Origin: Chryseobacterium vaccae
Lineage (GTDB): Bacteria; Bacteroidota; Bacteroidia; Flavobacteriales; Weeksellaceae
Reading direction: 5' to 3'
Length of the DNA: 64,000 bases
NCBI RefSeq assembly: GCF_009602705.1
Contig: NZ_VSWH01000001.1
Location: 3,955,001 to 4,019,000 of the forward strand
Of the stretch, positions 22,981 through 32,809 are shown one piece after another (position 1 is the stretch's first letter; each line of letters opens with the position of its first letter). Below the pieces are notes generated by a model. That model ran no database searches. It was not told where the DNA came from and saw only the letters and a list, made by a program, of their open reading frames with translations. A program made the translations under genes and the position numbers.

Positions 22981-24546
22981 TTAATATGAAATCCAACCTA
23001 ATGGATCAACTGGTGTACTTCCGTTCCATACTTGGAAATCAAGGGTATAAGCACCGTCAAAATCCTGAGCAACGGTACCCACTGGCGTACCGGCAGAAAC
23101 CTGCTGTCCTTTGGAGACACTTACGCTTCCTAAGTTGGAATAGATCGTAAAATAGGTTCCGTGTTTCACAATAACGGTTTTTGTTCCGTCACTGTTAGCC
23201 ATTACTGAAGAAACAGACCCCGGATATACAGACTTCGCGCGTGTTCCTGAAGGAACTGAAATTTTAACACCGTTATTTTCTTCCGTAATATTTTTGAAAA
23301 CCGGGTGCGGCTGTCTTCCAAATCGGTGGGTAATCTGTCCGGCTCTGTCTGCTGGATATCCCAATCTCCCTTTGCTCTCTGCAAAATTACTTCCGGCAGG
23401 AGCTGCAGACACCCCGTAATTGGTCATCGCTTTAGTTTCTGCGGCTTTTTTCTCTTCTTCTTTTCTCTTGGCAAGGGCTGTTTCTGCTGCTTTGGCTGCT
23501 GTTAGTTTTTCTGCAGCTTCTTTGGCTCTGGCATTCGCTTCGTCATATGCTTTTTTAGCGGCAACTCTTCTGGCTTCGTCTTTGGCATTGGCTTCAGCTC
23601 TTGCGGCTTCTTCGCTTCGTTTTTTCTCTTCTTCAGCTCTTTTAGCGGCGAGTTCAGCTGTTTTTTTAGCTTCTGCTTCAGCGAGTTTTCTTTCTCTTTC
23701 AAGAGCTTCTGCTTTTGCTTTTGCTTCTGCTTCAATTCTTGCTTTTTCTCTTTCAGCAGCAAGTTTGGCAAGACGTATTTTTTCAGCTTCGGCTTTCTTT
23801 CTGGCTTCTTCTTCAGCTTTTGCTATTCTGATTTCTTCAGCAATAATTGCTCTGATCTGCCCCTCTATTACTTTATTCTGAGCCTGCTTTTGTCTAAGTT
23901 CAGCCGTAAGTTTTGATTCGTTCTTCTTGAAATCTTCCACCAACTGTTCCTTTTGGGCTCTTTCCGCATTAATGGTCGTAAGATCTTTCTGCTGGTTCAC
24001 CAGAAGATTTTCTTTTTCCTTAACGGAGGTTTGCTTTTGAGCAATGGATTTTTTAATCTGATTAGCGGCATCAGTAATTTCAGAAGCTTTTTTATCCTGG
24101 TAATCAGAATACTGTTTCAGGTATTGTACTCTTCTGATGGCCTCGCCTAAATTTTTGGCAGAAAGAATGAAGGTTACTTTGTTCTGTACCCCTTTGTTTT
24201 TATAAGCATTTACAAGAACTTCCGCATAATTCTTTCTAAGAACGGCCAATTCTTTGTTTTGGCGGTTAATTTCCAGCTGACGCAGATAAATCTCATCTTC
24301 AATAAATCTTTTTTCTTTCTGAGTATTGGAATACACCTTTTCTCTTAAAGATAATTTTTTATTAACGTTGGTAAGATAGGCTACTGAAAGTTTAGATTCG
24401 TTTCTTGTTTTCGCTAAATCTGTATTTATTTGTGCAATTTGTTTTTTAAGTTCGGCATTCTGCTTCTGAAGCTGTTCCTTGTTCTGCTGCCCCTGATGCA
24501 GTCCGAACATCAAAATACCTATTAAAAAGCTAAATTTTCTAATCAT
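22981..24546 (-). CDS. EnvC-like murein hydrolase activator (coiled coil + degenerate M23)
   Basis: 521 residues with an N-terminal signal peptide (IRKFSFLIGILMFGLHQGQ) and long coiled coils (about 22-240). A very Ala/Glu/Lys-rich helix follows (about 240-370), then a C-terminal LytM/M23 fold from about 400. The zinc ligands of active M23 peptidases are missing: the usual LHFE end reads LDFQ, and the first His site is NNGVKI. This is as in E. coli EnvC, which lacks hydrolase activity and instead activates amidases during cell separation. Its start overlaps the DUF4292 stop by 4 bases. It acts in the periplasm, by family. Confidence 0.87.
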   Translation of the reverse strand: MIRKFSFLIGILMFGLHQGQQNKEQLQKQNAELKKQIAQINTDLAKTRNESKLSVAYLTNVNKKLSLREKVYSNTQKEKRFIEDEIYLRQLEINRQNKELAVLRKNYAEVLVNAYKNKGVQNKVTFILSAKNLGEAIRRVQYLKQYSDYQDKKASEITDAANQIKKSIAQKQTSVKEKENLLVNQQKDLTTINAERAQKEQLVEDFKKNESKLTAELRQKQAQNKVIEGQIRAIIAEEIRIAKAEEEARKKAEAEKIRLAKLAAEREKARIEAEAKAKAEALERERKLAEAEAKKTAELAAKRAEEEKKRSEEAARAEANAKDEARRVAAKKAYDEANARAKEAAEKLTAAKAAETALAKRKEEEKKAAETKAMTNYGVSAAPAGSNFAESKGRLGYPADRAGQITHRFGRQPHPVFKNITEENNGVKISVPSGTRAKSVYPGSVSSVMANSDGTKTVIVKHGTYFTIYSNLGSVSVSKGQQVSAGTPVGTVAQDFDGAYTLDFQVWNGSTPVDPLGWISY

Positions 24547-25388
24547 TTAATCTCAATTTTCTTGTAACTGGATGGTACAGAATAAGGTGTTTCCATCCTC
24601 GAAAAGTCAAATTTCGTATTTTCCAGTAAAATCTGACTAGATTTTGAGCCTTTTATAATTATTTTAACATTTTTTGGAAGACGGATTCCGTTGTATTCAT
24701 TCCAGTTGCTGTAAGAAATTTCCAGTTCATCAGAAGACAGAACATCCTTTAAATTAACGCTCAGCAAATCATAATTGGTATCATAGAGCAGAACAATTTT
24801 ATATTCCCTTGTTTTTTCATCGGTAACAATCTTCTGGTTGGCATTGGAGACCATTTTAAACCCCTGTGCATTTTGGGTTAATGTAAAATTTGAATCATTG
24901 ATTTTAACAAAAGTTCTTCCCATCAGAATTTTTTCCAGGGATTTATAGTCGATGAAGTTTACATTCAGTAAATTATTGAGGTAATCAAAATCTGAATCGA
25001 TATATGTTTTACTGGTCTTATCCTGGCCTTTAATCCCCTCCGGAGTAGCAATTCCTCTGGCTACATTAAATAGAAGGGCCTGAAGGTTCATCCAGACTTT
25101 TTTATCATTTTCAATATAAATGGTAGCATCAAGAGTCGGAATAAAGCTCCCTGTCTGTACGTTTACTTTACTGTTTATTTTAATCTGCTCAAATTTGGGA
25201 GGGATAAGCACATGTTCAAAAAAGGTGTATTTGTCTCTCACAGATTCACCGTTATCTTTGGATTTTCTACCATCTTCTGAAACTACAGTGCTGTCCTGCA
25301 CATTGCCGCTGTTGTTTTTTGCGGCATTTCTTGTTTTGCACGATGATAAGGTAAGAAGTACTAAAAGTATCAGGATACAGTTTTTCAT
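24543..25388 (-). CDS. DUF4292 lipoprotein
   Basis: 281 residues with a lipobox (LLTLSSCKTRN, Cys about 17). The mature part has the LolA-like pattern of DUF4292: VLIPPKFEQIKINSKVNVQT, LDATIYIENDKKVWMNLQALLF, ...ARGIATPEGI..., and a C-terminal VKIIIKGSKSSQILLENTKFDF. Such proteins are thought to handle lipids or lipoproteins in the envelope; this is inferred from the fold. A TTG 15 bases earlier is in frame, but ATG at 25388 begins right before the hydrophobic segment. It is first gene of the run with envC, tatA, DUF4254 and ribA. Confidence 0.85.
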   Translation of the reverse strand: MKNCILILLVLLTLSSCKTRNAAKNNSGNVQDSTVVSEDGRKSKDNGESVRDKYTFFEHVLIPPKFEQIKINSKVNVQTGSFIPTLDATIYIENDKKVWMNLQALLFNVARGIATPEGIKGQDKTSKTYIDSDFDYLNNLLNVNFIDYKSLEKILMGRTFVKINDSNFTLTQNAQGFKMVSNANQKIVTDEKTREYKIVLLYDTNYDLLSVNLKDVLSSDELEISYSNWNEYNGIRLPKNVKIIIKGSKSSQILLENTKFDFSRMETPYSVPSSYKKIEIK

Positions 25389-25435
25389 GTGTTTATCTTT
25401 CAAATTAAAGAATACTTTGCAATATTAACGCCAAA

Positions 25436-25457
25436 CCACACAAAATCTTTTGTGTGG
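25436..25457 (-). terminator. Short hairpin between DUF4292 and the nucleotidyltransferase
   Basis: CCACACAAAA (25436-25445) pairs perfectly with TTTTGTGTGG (25448-25457). It lies after the stop of the nucleotidyltransferase and before DUF4292, so it can separate two operons. Only weak T-rich sequence follows on the minus strand. Confidence 0.5.
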
Positions 25458-25493
25458 CTTGGATTATCTTGTTTGGGAATAATAAGTTTTGGT

Positions 25494-26510
25494 TTATTTA
25501 GATAAAAAATCCAGTACGGAATAATCACCTAAAGAAATTTCTCTTGCAACACCGAAATACTGCGCCGAATTTCCAATCATGGAATTGGAAAGATTTCCGT
25601 GATTGATTCTTGTATTCTCCTGAATCAGGGAATTCTCAATATTGGAGTTAACAATTATTGTATTATTTCCTAATGATACTCCCGGGCCTACTTTTGAGTT
25701 GGATATTTTTACATTCTCTCCAATAAAGCAAGGCTGGATAATCAGTGAATTTTCAATAACAGCCGAAGCAGGATATTTCATCATTTCTTCTCTTTCGTAT
25801 TCAAGAATTTTGCTGTTGGTTTCTACGGTTGCATTTTTGTTTCCGCAGTCCATCCAGTCATTTACCTTTCCTAAAGTGAATTTTGCCCCTTTGGCTCTTA
25901 AGTTTTCCAAAGCCATGGTTAATTGGTATTCACCGCCGTTTTTAATATCGTTATCAATGATATGGTTGATCTCATCCATCAGCTTTTCAGCACTGTTGAA
26001 ATAATAGATCCCGATGATGGCAAGATCAGAAACAAAAGTCTGAGGTTTCTCTACGAAATCTGTAATAAAACCGTAATTGTCCAGTTTTACCACACCAAAA
26101 GCAGACGGATCTTCTACACTTTTGACCCAGATCACACCATCTGAATTTTTATCCAGCTGGAAGTCTGCACGGAAAAGAGTATCCGCAAAGGCAATGACCA
26201 CATCTCCTTGCATGGAAGCTTCTGCACACTTGATAGCATGAGCTGTTCCCAGAGGATCATTCTGATAGTATATGCTTCCTTTTGCACCCAGTTTTTCTGC
26301 GATATGGATTAACGATTTTTCGATCTCAGGTCCGAAATCTCCGATGATAAATGCTACTTCTTCAATAGGTTCTCCCGCTACTTTAGCAATATCTTCCACC
26401 AGTCTCTGAACAATTGGTTTTCCGGCAATAGGAATAAGAGGTTTGGGAACAGTAAGAGTATGTGGACGTAATCTGGAACCGCGTCCAGCCATAGGAACAA
26501 TTATTTTCAT
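25494..26510 (-). CDS. Sugar nucleotidyltransferase (NDP-sugar pyrophosphorylase)
   Basis: 338 residues. The nucleotidyltransferase signature GRGSRLRPHTLTVPKPLIPI is at about 9-28, with AFADTLF and GVVKLDNYGFITDFVEKP later, and DWMDCGNK in the acceptor-binding part. The last 90 residues are a left-handed beta-helix with hexapeptide-like repeats (ASAVIENSLIIQP, VKISNSKVGPGVSLGNN). It makes a nucleotide-activated sugar for polysaccharide or LPS synthesis; the sugar cannot be told. It lies downstream of the flippase gene (149-base gap), in line with a surface polysaccharide role. Confidence 0.85.
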   Translation of the reverse strand: MKIIVPMAGRGSRLRPHTLTVPKPLIPIAGKPIVQRLVEDIAKVAGEPIEEVAFIIGDFGPEIEKSLIHIAEKLGAKGSIYYQNDPLGTAHAIKCAEASMQGDVVIAFADTLFRADFQLDKNSDGVIWVKSVEDPSAFGVVKLDNYGFITDFVEKPQTFVSDLAIIGIYYFNSAEKLMDEINHIIDNDIKNGGEYQLTMALENLRAKGAKFTLGKVNDWMDCGNKNATVETNSKILEYEREEMMKYPASAVIENSLIIQPCFIGENVKISNSKVGPGVSLGNNTIIVNSNIENSLIQENTRINHGNLSNSMIGNSAQYFGVAREISLGDYSVLDFLSK

Positions 26511-26659
26511 AGACTATTTAAGAATGTTTTTTTATGTTAGTTAGTTTGATTTGTAAGGTTAAAGATAGCAATTAAAACCTTCCGTATGATATGATTTATA
26601 TCCGTGGAAAATTGTTAATTAATAACAGGCTTGAAAAGCATCAAATTAAAGACCAAAGC

Positions 26660-28132
26660 CTAAGACCTTTTTATAATTCTGGATAATATCGCCTTTTCCT
26701 TATAAGCTACCAGTCCTATAAAAAGAAGAAGGAACAGGTTACTCACCAGATAATTGGTTCTGAACTCATAAAAAGACAGCAGTGAGAACCCGACAGTAAA
26801 GGCCAAATACATTAATATTTTCCCTGTATTATAATGAATAGGGTACTGTTTCTGCCCCCATACATAGGAAATAATCATCATCGACATGAAGGTTACCAAG
26901 GCAGCAACTGCACTGGCCCAATATCCGTACTTTGGAATGAACAGGAAGTTGATGAGGATCGTAATACATGCTCCTATGATTGATATATAGAGTCCTACCC
27001 GTGTCTGATCTGATAGCTTATACCATATAGACAGGTTAAGATATATTCCTAAAAATAAAGCGCCCAGCATTACAAAAGGAATGATTTCAATTCCTTCATA
27101 ATAAAGCGGATTTCCTAGGTATTTTTCAGAGATCCACTGAAGGTTGACCATCAGCCCCATATAAATAATGCAGCTGCAAATGACGAAAACATCCATCAGT
27201 ACGGCATACGTTTTATGAGAGTCTTTATTCTTAAAGCTTGAAAAGAAATAAGGTTCAATACCCAGCTGATAAGCCTGCCTGAAAACAGTAATAAAAGTTG
27301 CTATTTTATACACAGCTCCATAAACCCCTATCTGATGACGGGCCTGGTTCTCCGGAAGTAAATATTTCAAAAACTGTCTGTCCAGGGTCTGATTAACAAT
27401 ACCTGCTAATCCTGCAATCATTACAGGCCATGAATAGTTCATAATCCTTTTCCATAAATTGAAATCGAATTTGGAGATGCTGAAGCTGAAAAATTCCTTT
27501 CCTACAATTAAAAGAGTGATGATACTTTGGATAAGGTTGGCCACAAAAACATAACCTACCCCGAAATCCGGATTGTATTTCAGTCCGAATATGCCTTCAG
27601 GATGCTTAGGAAGCCATCGGATAAAAAATACAACCAGCAGGAAATAAACTACAGAACCGGCTACCTTGGAAAGCATATACTTAAAAGGTTTGCCCTGAAG
27701 TCTTAATATTGCAGACGGAATCGTGGAAAAAGCATCTAATGACAGAATGAATAAGAAAATGATAAGAAAATTGACCTGATCCGGAGTTTCAAAGGCCTGC
27801 GCCAACTGATACCTGAATACATACCCTAAGATAAGGTAAATAAGACCTACGCTGATGATACTTACCGAGCAAGTGGAGATTAATGTTTTTTTATCAATAT
27901 TATCCTCCTGTGCAAACCTGAAAAAAGAAGTTTCCATACCATGGGTGAGTAATACGGTAATTACCCCTGCAATGGAATACCAGTCTACAAAGGGAGACGA
28001 TGCAGCAGGTCCAAAAAATTTTGTGACAATGGGTGCGACGATGAAAGGAAAAATACGCACCAATACAGAACTCAGTCCATATACAGCAGTCTGCCCAAAT
28101 AATTTCTTATACAAATCGAAAATTTTATGCAA
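26660..28132 (-). CDS. Polysaccharide flippase, Wzx/MATE-like
   Basis: 490 residues with about 12-14 predicted membrane helices and no signal peptide. It starts with LFGQTAVYGLSSVLVRIFPFIVAPIVTKFFG, the pattern of polysaccharide biosynthesis (MOP superfamily) proteins. It would flip lipid-linked sugar repeat units across the inner membrane. The central YGAVYKIATFITVFRQAYQLGIEPYFF and C-terminal helices agree. It is upstream of the nucleotidyltransferase on the same strand. The substrate is unknown. Confidence 0.85.
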   Translation of the reverse strand: MHKIFDLYKKLFGQTAVYGLSSVLVRIFPFIVAPIVTKFFGPAASSPFVDWYSIAGVITVLLTHGMETSFFRFAQEDNIDKKTLISTCSVSIISVGLIYLILGYVFRYQLAQAFETPDQVNFLIIFLFILSLDAFSTIPSAILRLQGKPFKYMLSKVAGSVVYFLLVVFFIRWLPKHPEGIFGLKYNPDFGVGYVFVANLIQSIITLLIVGKEFFSFSISKFDFNLWKRIMNYSWPVMIAGLAGIVNQTLDRQFLKYLLPENQARHQIGVYGAVYKIATFITVFRQAYQLGIEPYFFSSFKNKDSHKTYAVLMDVFVICSCIIYMGLMVNLQWISEKYLGNPLYYEGIEIIPFVMLGALFLGIYLNLSIWYKLSDQTRVGLYISIIGACITILINFLFIPKYGYWASAVAALVTFMSMMIISYVWGQKQYPIHYNTGKILMYLAFTVGFSLLSFYEFRTNYLVSNLFLLLFIGLVAYKEKAILSRIIKRS

Positions 28133-28309
28133 ATGTAAATATTTAGAAATTGATTTTTAACGAGCGTCTTTAAATTCATTCATAAATCTTAATTTTGTTT
28201 TTTATAGAAGCTGAAGAGTAGAAGCTGGAACTCTGTAATGACATTTTATATTGACAGCACAAAACTTTTCTGGCTTCTGATATGTAACATCTAATTTCTA
28301 AAAAGTACA

Positions 28310-29644
28310 ATGAAAATCCTTATCAAAAATGTAAAAATCGTTAACGAGGGCCAAATCTTTGATGGCGATGTTTTAATAGAAAATGACCTCATCTCTAAAA
28401 TAGATTCCCAAATTTCCGAAGATGCAGACCAGATTATTGACGGCTCCGGAAAATATCTTCTTCCGGGTGTTATTGATGACCAGGTACATTTCAGAGAACC
28501 GGGACTGACGCACAAAGGAGATATTGAAAGTGAATCCAGAGCAGCGATTGCAGGAGGAATAACCAGTTTTATCGATCAGCCGAATACGGTTCCTAATGCA
28601 GTTACGCAGGAATTATTGGCCAATAAATATGAGATCGCTTCTCTAAAAGCATACGCCAACTACGGTTTTATGATGGGAGGAACTAATGATAACCTTGAAG
28701 AAGTTTTAAAGACCAATCCCAGAAATGTTCCGGGAATTAAGTTGTTTTTAGGTTCCTCTACAGGAAATATGCTGGTTGATAATCCTGAAACTCTTGAGAA
28801 TATTTTCAGCAGCACAAAAATGCTGATTGCTGTTCATTGTGAAGATGAAGCAACAATTAAAGCCAATACTCAAAAATATATTGATGAATACGGTGAAGAT
28901 ATTCCTGTAAAATTCCATCATCTGATCAGAAGTGAAGAAGCCTGCTATAAATCTTCTTCAAAGGCGATTGAACTGGCGGAAAAAACAGGAGCAAGACTTC
29001 ATGTTTTCCATCTTTCAACAGCAAAAGAGACTGCACTTTTCAGAAATGATATTCCGTTAAAAGATAAAAAAATTACCGCAGAGGTTTGTGTTCATCATTT
29101 AACATTTACCAATGAAGATTATGAAACCAAAGGCGGTTTAATCAAATGGAACCCTGCAGTAAAAACCCAACAGGATAAAGATGGTCTTTGGGAAGCTCTT
29201 CTGGACGGAAGAATTGATGTGATTGCAACTGATCATGCGCCGCATACTGCTGAGGAAAAAGAGAATAAATATTTAAAATGTCCATCCGGGGCACCTCTGG
29301 TACAGCACTCTTTGCCTGTGATGCTGGAGAATTACAGAAATGGTAAAATATCTCTGGAAAAAATCGTTGAAAAAATGTCCCATAATCCGGCCATTCTTTT
29401 CAGAGTTGAAAAAAGAGGATTTATTAAAGAAGGCTACAAAGCAGATTTGGTTTTAGTAGATTTAAATGCAGACTGGACCGTTGCCAAAGATAACCTTCTG
29501 TACAAATGTGGCTGGAGCCCGTTGGAGGGAATGAATTTACATTCTAAAGTAACCCATACCTTTGTGAACGGACATCTTGTTTATGACAACGGGAAGATAG
29601 CCGAAGGGAAATTCGGGGAAAGGCTGCTTTTTGAAGTGGAATAA
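28310..29644 (+). CDS. pyrC: Dihydroorotase
   Basis: Closes carbamoyl-aspartate to dihydroorotate in pyrimidine synthesis, in the cytoplasm. 444 residues, class I type of the amidohydrolase family. Motifs: GVIDDQVHFREPGLTHKG, FIDQPNTVPN, GIKLFLGSSTGNML, AVHCEDEATI, HVFHLSTAKE and ATDHAPHTAEEK (catalytic Asp). The usual HxH zinc pair reads Q58-V-H60. The same QxH occurs in the Porphyromonas gingivalis enzyme as I remember it, so this is a lineage form and not decay. Single gene with a shared terminator. Confidence 0.92.
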   Translation: MKILIKNVKIVNEGQIFDGDVLIENDLISKIDSQISEDADQIIDGSGKYLLPGVIDDQVHFREPGLTHKGDIESESRAAIAGGITSFIDQPNTVPNAVTQELLANKYEIASLKAYANYGFMMGGTNDNLEEVLKTNPRNVPGIKLFLGSSTGNMLVDNPETLENIFSSTKMLIAVHCEDEATIKANTQKYIDEYGEDIPVKFHHLIRSEEACYKSSSKAIELAEKTGARLHVFHLSTAKETALFRNDIPLKDKKITAEVCVHHLTFTNEDYETKGGLIKWNPAVKTQQDKDGLWEALLDGRIDVIATDHAPHTAEEKENKYLKCPSGAPLVQHSLPVMLENYRNGKISLEKIVEKMSHNPAILFRVEKRGFIKEGYKADLVLVDLNADWTVAKDNLLYKCGWSPLEGMNLHSKVTHTFVNGHLVYDNGKIAEGKFGERLLFEVE

Positions 29645-29666
29645 AATTCGGAAAGACAAAAATATA

Positions 29667-29701
29667 AAAAGGCCAATCTGCATATCGCGGATTGGCCTTT
29701 T
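29667..29701. terminator. Bidirectional terminator, pyrC / GH92
   Basis: AAAAGGCCAAT (29667-29677) pairs with ATTGGCCTTTT (29691-29701), with extra pairs toward the loop. Two convergent genes share it. Confidence 0.88.
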
Positions 29702-29716
29702 CATTTTATCAGACTA

Positions 29717-32020
29717 TTACTTTTGGGGTTTAGGGCCCATATGAAATGTCAGTTTTCCGCCTTTTATCATCTCTGAATGTTTCAGTGTAAAATCTTTGAT
29801 CTCTTTGCCGTTTAAAACAACTTTCTGAACGTATACATTTTTTTGACTTTGATTGATTGCCTCTATCTCAAAAATCTTTCCGTTTTCCAGGTTAAGGATG
29901 GCGTGATCAACAGCCGGACTTCCTATTGAATAGTCTTCAGACCCCGGAGCTACAGGATAAAAACCAAGAGAACTTAAAATATACCAGGCACTCATCTGTC
30001 CTGCATCATCGTTGCCACCAAGACCATCCGGAGTGGCTTTATACTGCATTTCCAGAATACGTCTGATCTGGGCCTGCGTTTTCCATGGCTGGCCTGCCCA
30101 GTTATAAAGATAAGCCACATGGTGAGCTGGTTCGTTGCCATGAACATAACCACCGATAATTCCTTCACGGGTAATATCTTCTGTATCGGCAAAAAACTCA
30201 TCAGGAAGATGCATGGTGAACAGCTCATCCAGCTTTGACGCAAATTTTTTCTTTCCACCCATCGCATTGATCAGCTCATTAGGGTTTTGTGGGACAAAGA
30301 AACTGTAGTTCCATGAGTTTCCTTCAATGAAGCCCTGTCCGTGGGTGCTCAATACATCAAAATCTTTTTTGAAGCTTCCGTCTGCCAGGCGGGGTCTCAT
30401 AAAGCCGATGCCTGGATCAAAATTATTTTTCCAGTTTTCAGACCGTTTGATAAACTGATTATAGATCTCTGTTTCTCCCAGGTGTTTGGCAAGTTGTGCA
30501 ATGGCCCAGTCGTCGTATGCATACTCTAATGTATTGGAAACGGATGTTCCATTCTTTTCAGCAGGAATGTATCCTTTATCAATATAATATCCTATTCCTT
30601 CATAATCTCTTTTGTTGGCAGTAGCAATACAGGCTTTTAATGCTTCTTTGGCATCACCGTTGTAATTTCCTTTGATAATGGCATCTGCAACAACGCTTAC
30701 ACTGTGATAACCGCTCATACACCAGTTATCATTGGCGTAATGCGACCATATCGGCAGCATTTTCATGGAAAATTGATTATAATGAGCCATCATGGATTTA
30801 ACCATATCATTGTTCCGTTTGGGCTGGATGATATTGAATAAAGGATGAAGGGCACGGTAAGTATCCCAGATTGAAAATGTAGTATAATTGGTAAAGCCTT
30901 CCGCTTTGTGGATATTCTGATCCAGACCTTTGTATTCTCCGTTGATATCCATATAGGTAGTAGGACTGATAAAAGTGTGATACAGGGCAGTATAAAAATT
31001 GACTTTTTCAGTTTCAGAACCTTTGATGATCATTTTATTCAGTTCTTTATTCCATTCTTCCTGAGCTTTTGCTTTCACCTGGTCAAAGGATAATGTGCCT
31101 GTTTCCTTTTCCAGATTTTCCAGAGCGTTGGTTTGGCTGACTGGTGAAATGGCCAGTTTGATTTCAATAGCTTCCTGTTCTTTAGTATCAAAATCAAAAT
31201 ACATTTTTAAGTTGTTGCCTGCGATCTCCGGGAAATTTTTTGTCTGATCAAATTTTCTCCAGAATCCTTTGTAAGGCTGCTGTCCGTCATAATTTTTCTG
31301 TCCGTAAGATTTGAAAGGCTTTGAAAACTTCATGGCAAAATAAACCGTTCTCGTTCTGGCCCAGCCGTTGGTTTGGCGGTAACCAGTCACAGTTCCGTCA
31401 TTTTCTACCCGTACATAGGTCCAGATATTTTTACCCTCATAATTATAAATTCCGGCGGTAAGATCTAAGATGATATGCGCCTGATCAGATTGGGGAAAGG
31501 TATACCGATGAACTCCGGTTCTTGCAGATGCAGTCAGTTCTGCCAGAATATTGTAGTCATCAAGTTTTACTTTATAATATCCGGCCTCGGCTTTTTCATT
31601 CTGATGAGAAAATCGGCTTCTGTATCCGCTTTCGGGATGGGAGGCAGTGCCTGGATTTAGCTGAAGCTTTCCAACGGTTGGCATAATCAGGAAATCTCCA
31701 AGATCTGAATGTCCGGTTCCGCTGAAATGAGTAGAGCTGAATCCCGTAATGGTTTTATCTTCATAACGGTATCCTGCACAATATTTATAAACCTCACCGT
31801 TGTATTTGCCGTTAAGCTCATAAGAAATGGTATCCGTCTCCGGGCTCAGCTGGACAGCTCCGAAAGGAACAGTCGCTCCGGGATACGTATGACCCATTTT
31901 TTCGGTACCGATTAACGGGTTGACATATTGGATTAATTTTTCAAATTTTTGAGCAGGAAGGCTTACGCTGAACAATAAAAGAAAGATAAAAACAGATGGA
32001 GTGGTTCCGTGATTTTTCAT
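29717..32020 (-). CDS. GH92 alpha-1,2-mannosidase, exported
   Basis: 767 residues with a signal peptide ending at SLPAQ (about residue 23). GH92 hallmarks: YVNPLIGTEKMGHTYPGATVPFG near the N-terminus, FSSTHFSGTGHSDLGDF, SIWDTYRALHPLFNI in the catalytic half, HGNEPAHHVAYLYNWAGQPWKTQ, and GNDDAGQMSAWYILSSLGFYP at the C-terminus with catalytic acids. These calcium-dependent enzymes remove alpha-mannose from N-glycans and yeast mannan, outside the cytoplasm. No SusC/SusD genes are next to it. A family-typical, secure call; linkage preference is inferred. Confidence 0.94.
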   Translation of the reverse strand: MKNHGTTPSVFIFLLLFSVSLPAQKFEKLIQYVNPLIGTEKMGHTYPGATVPFGAVQLSPETDTISYELNGKYNGEVYKYCAGYRYEDKTITGFSSTHFSGTGHSDLGDFLIMPTVGKLQLNPGTASHPESGYRSRFSHQNEKAEAGYYKVKLDDYNILAELTASARTGVHRYTFPQSDQAHIILDLTAGIYNYEGKNIWTYVRVENDGTVTGYRQTNGWARTRTVYFAMKFSKPFKSYGQKNYDGQQPYKGFWRKFDQTKNFPEIAGNNLKMYFDFDTKEQEAIEIKLAISPVSQTNALENLEKETGTLSFDQVKAKAQEEWNKELNKMIIKGSETEKVNFYTALYHTFISPTTYMDINGEYKGLDQNIHKAEGFTNYTTFSIWDTYRALHPLFNIIQPKRNNDMVKSMMAHYNQFSMKMLPIWSHYANDNWCMSGYHSVSVVADAIIKGNYNGDAKEALKACIATANKRDYEGIGYYIDKGYIPAEKNGTSVSNTLEYAYDDWAIAQLAKHLGETEIYNQFIKRSENWKNNFDPGIGFMRPRLADGSFKKDFDVLSTHGQGFIEGNSWNYSFFVPQNPNELINAMGGKKKFASKLDELFTMHLPDEFFADTEDITREGIIGGYVHGNEPAHHVAYLYNWAGQPWKTQAQIRRILEMQYKATPDGLGGNDDAGQMSAWYILSSLGFYPVAPGSEDYSIGSPAVDHAILNLENGKIFEIEAINQSQKNVYVQKVVLNGKEIKDFTLKHSEMIKGGKLTFHMGPKPQK

Positions 32021-32112
32021 TAATGCCGAATTTTCAGAGATTAAAATTAATTAAAAATCAGAGAAAAACGGTTTAATAGGTTATTTCTTTTCCAGTTGCG
32101 GCTCTCTTTATC

Positions 32113-32796
32113 TTATGTTTTTTCGGAAAATCGGAACCCTATTCCATGGAGGTTTTCAATCAGGATATTCTGTTCACCGGCAAGAACTTTCCGTAATCTG
32201 GAAATAAATACATCCAGGCTCCGTCCCATAAAGTAGTCATCGTCTCCCCAAATGGCTTTCAGGATGTCCTGTCTCTTAACAACCGTGTTTTTGTGACGGA
32301 TAAAATACAACAGCAGTTCAGATTCCCTCTGGGTAAGGGCGATGCTGCCTTCATGATCTTGTAAAGTATAGTTTCTGGGATCAAAATCGAATTTTCCAAC
32401 TTTGTATTTCAGCGGAAAATGATCTGTTTTCTTCGTGCGCTTCAGGAAAACTTCAATTTTCAGGATTAATTCCTCAATGCTGAATGGCTTAACAAGGTAA
32501 TCATCAGCACCAATCTTAAGACCTTTGATCCTGTCTTCTTTTAAAGCTTTTGCAGAAATAAAAATAATAGGAATATCAGAGTTCTTGCTGCGGATATACT
32601 GGGCCAGTTCAAATCCATTAAGTTCAGGCATCATAATATCCAGCAGGCAGATGTCAAAACTTTGGCTGTTGAAGGCTTCAAGGGCAGATTTACCGTCCGG
32701 GCAGCAATGGATGTCATAATAACTTTCCAGGCTGTCCTGAATCAGGAAAGCGATTGTTTTGTCGTCTTCGGCATATAAAATTTTAGATTTCTCCAT
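32113..32796 (-). CDS. OmpR-type response regulator (two-component pair 1)
   Basis: 227 residues. The receiver domain (about 5-120) has DD at 11-12, phospho-acceptor D53 in LLDIMMPELNGFEL, the conserved SAK and K-P pairs (ADDYLVKPFS). The winged-helix DNA-binding domain (about 130-225) has LTQRESELLLYF, KRQDILKAIWGDDDYFMGRSLDVFISRLRKVL and LHGIGFRF. It is 13 bases after the kinase gene, so cotranscribed. It is a close paralog of the regulator at 42513. TTAAC-type boxes with 11-bp spacing lie upstream of the kinase and of the divergent DUF1573 gene. Confidence 0.93.
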   Translation of the reverse strand: MEKSKILYAEDDKTIAFLIQDSLESYYDIHCCPDGKSALEAFNSQSFDICLLDIMMPELNGFELAQYIRSKNSDIPIIFISAKALKEDRIKGLKIGADDYLVKPFSIEELILKIEVFLKRTKKTDHFPLKYKVGKFDFDPRNYTLQDHEGSIALTQRESELLLYFIRHKNTVVKRQDILKAIWGDDDYFMGRSLDVFISRLRKVLAGEQNILIENLHGIGFRFSEKT

Positions 32797-32809
32797 TACT
32801 TCTCCATTA

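Noticed and set aside
23420..23881. Long Ala/Ser-rich plus-strand frame opposite envC
   Set aside because: It is the mirror image of the Ala/Glu/Lys-rich coiled coil of the real gene; no start signal and low complexity.
22981..24546. EnvC-like protein lacks zinc ligands in its M23 domain
   Set aside because: This is the normal state of EnvC, which activates amidases rather than cutting murein.
28481..28489. Dihydroorotase lacks the first His of the HxH zinc motif (QVH)
   Set aside because: The Porphyromonas gingivalis dihydroorotase, as I remember it, has the same QVH, so it is a Bacteroidota form and not a sign of decay.
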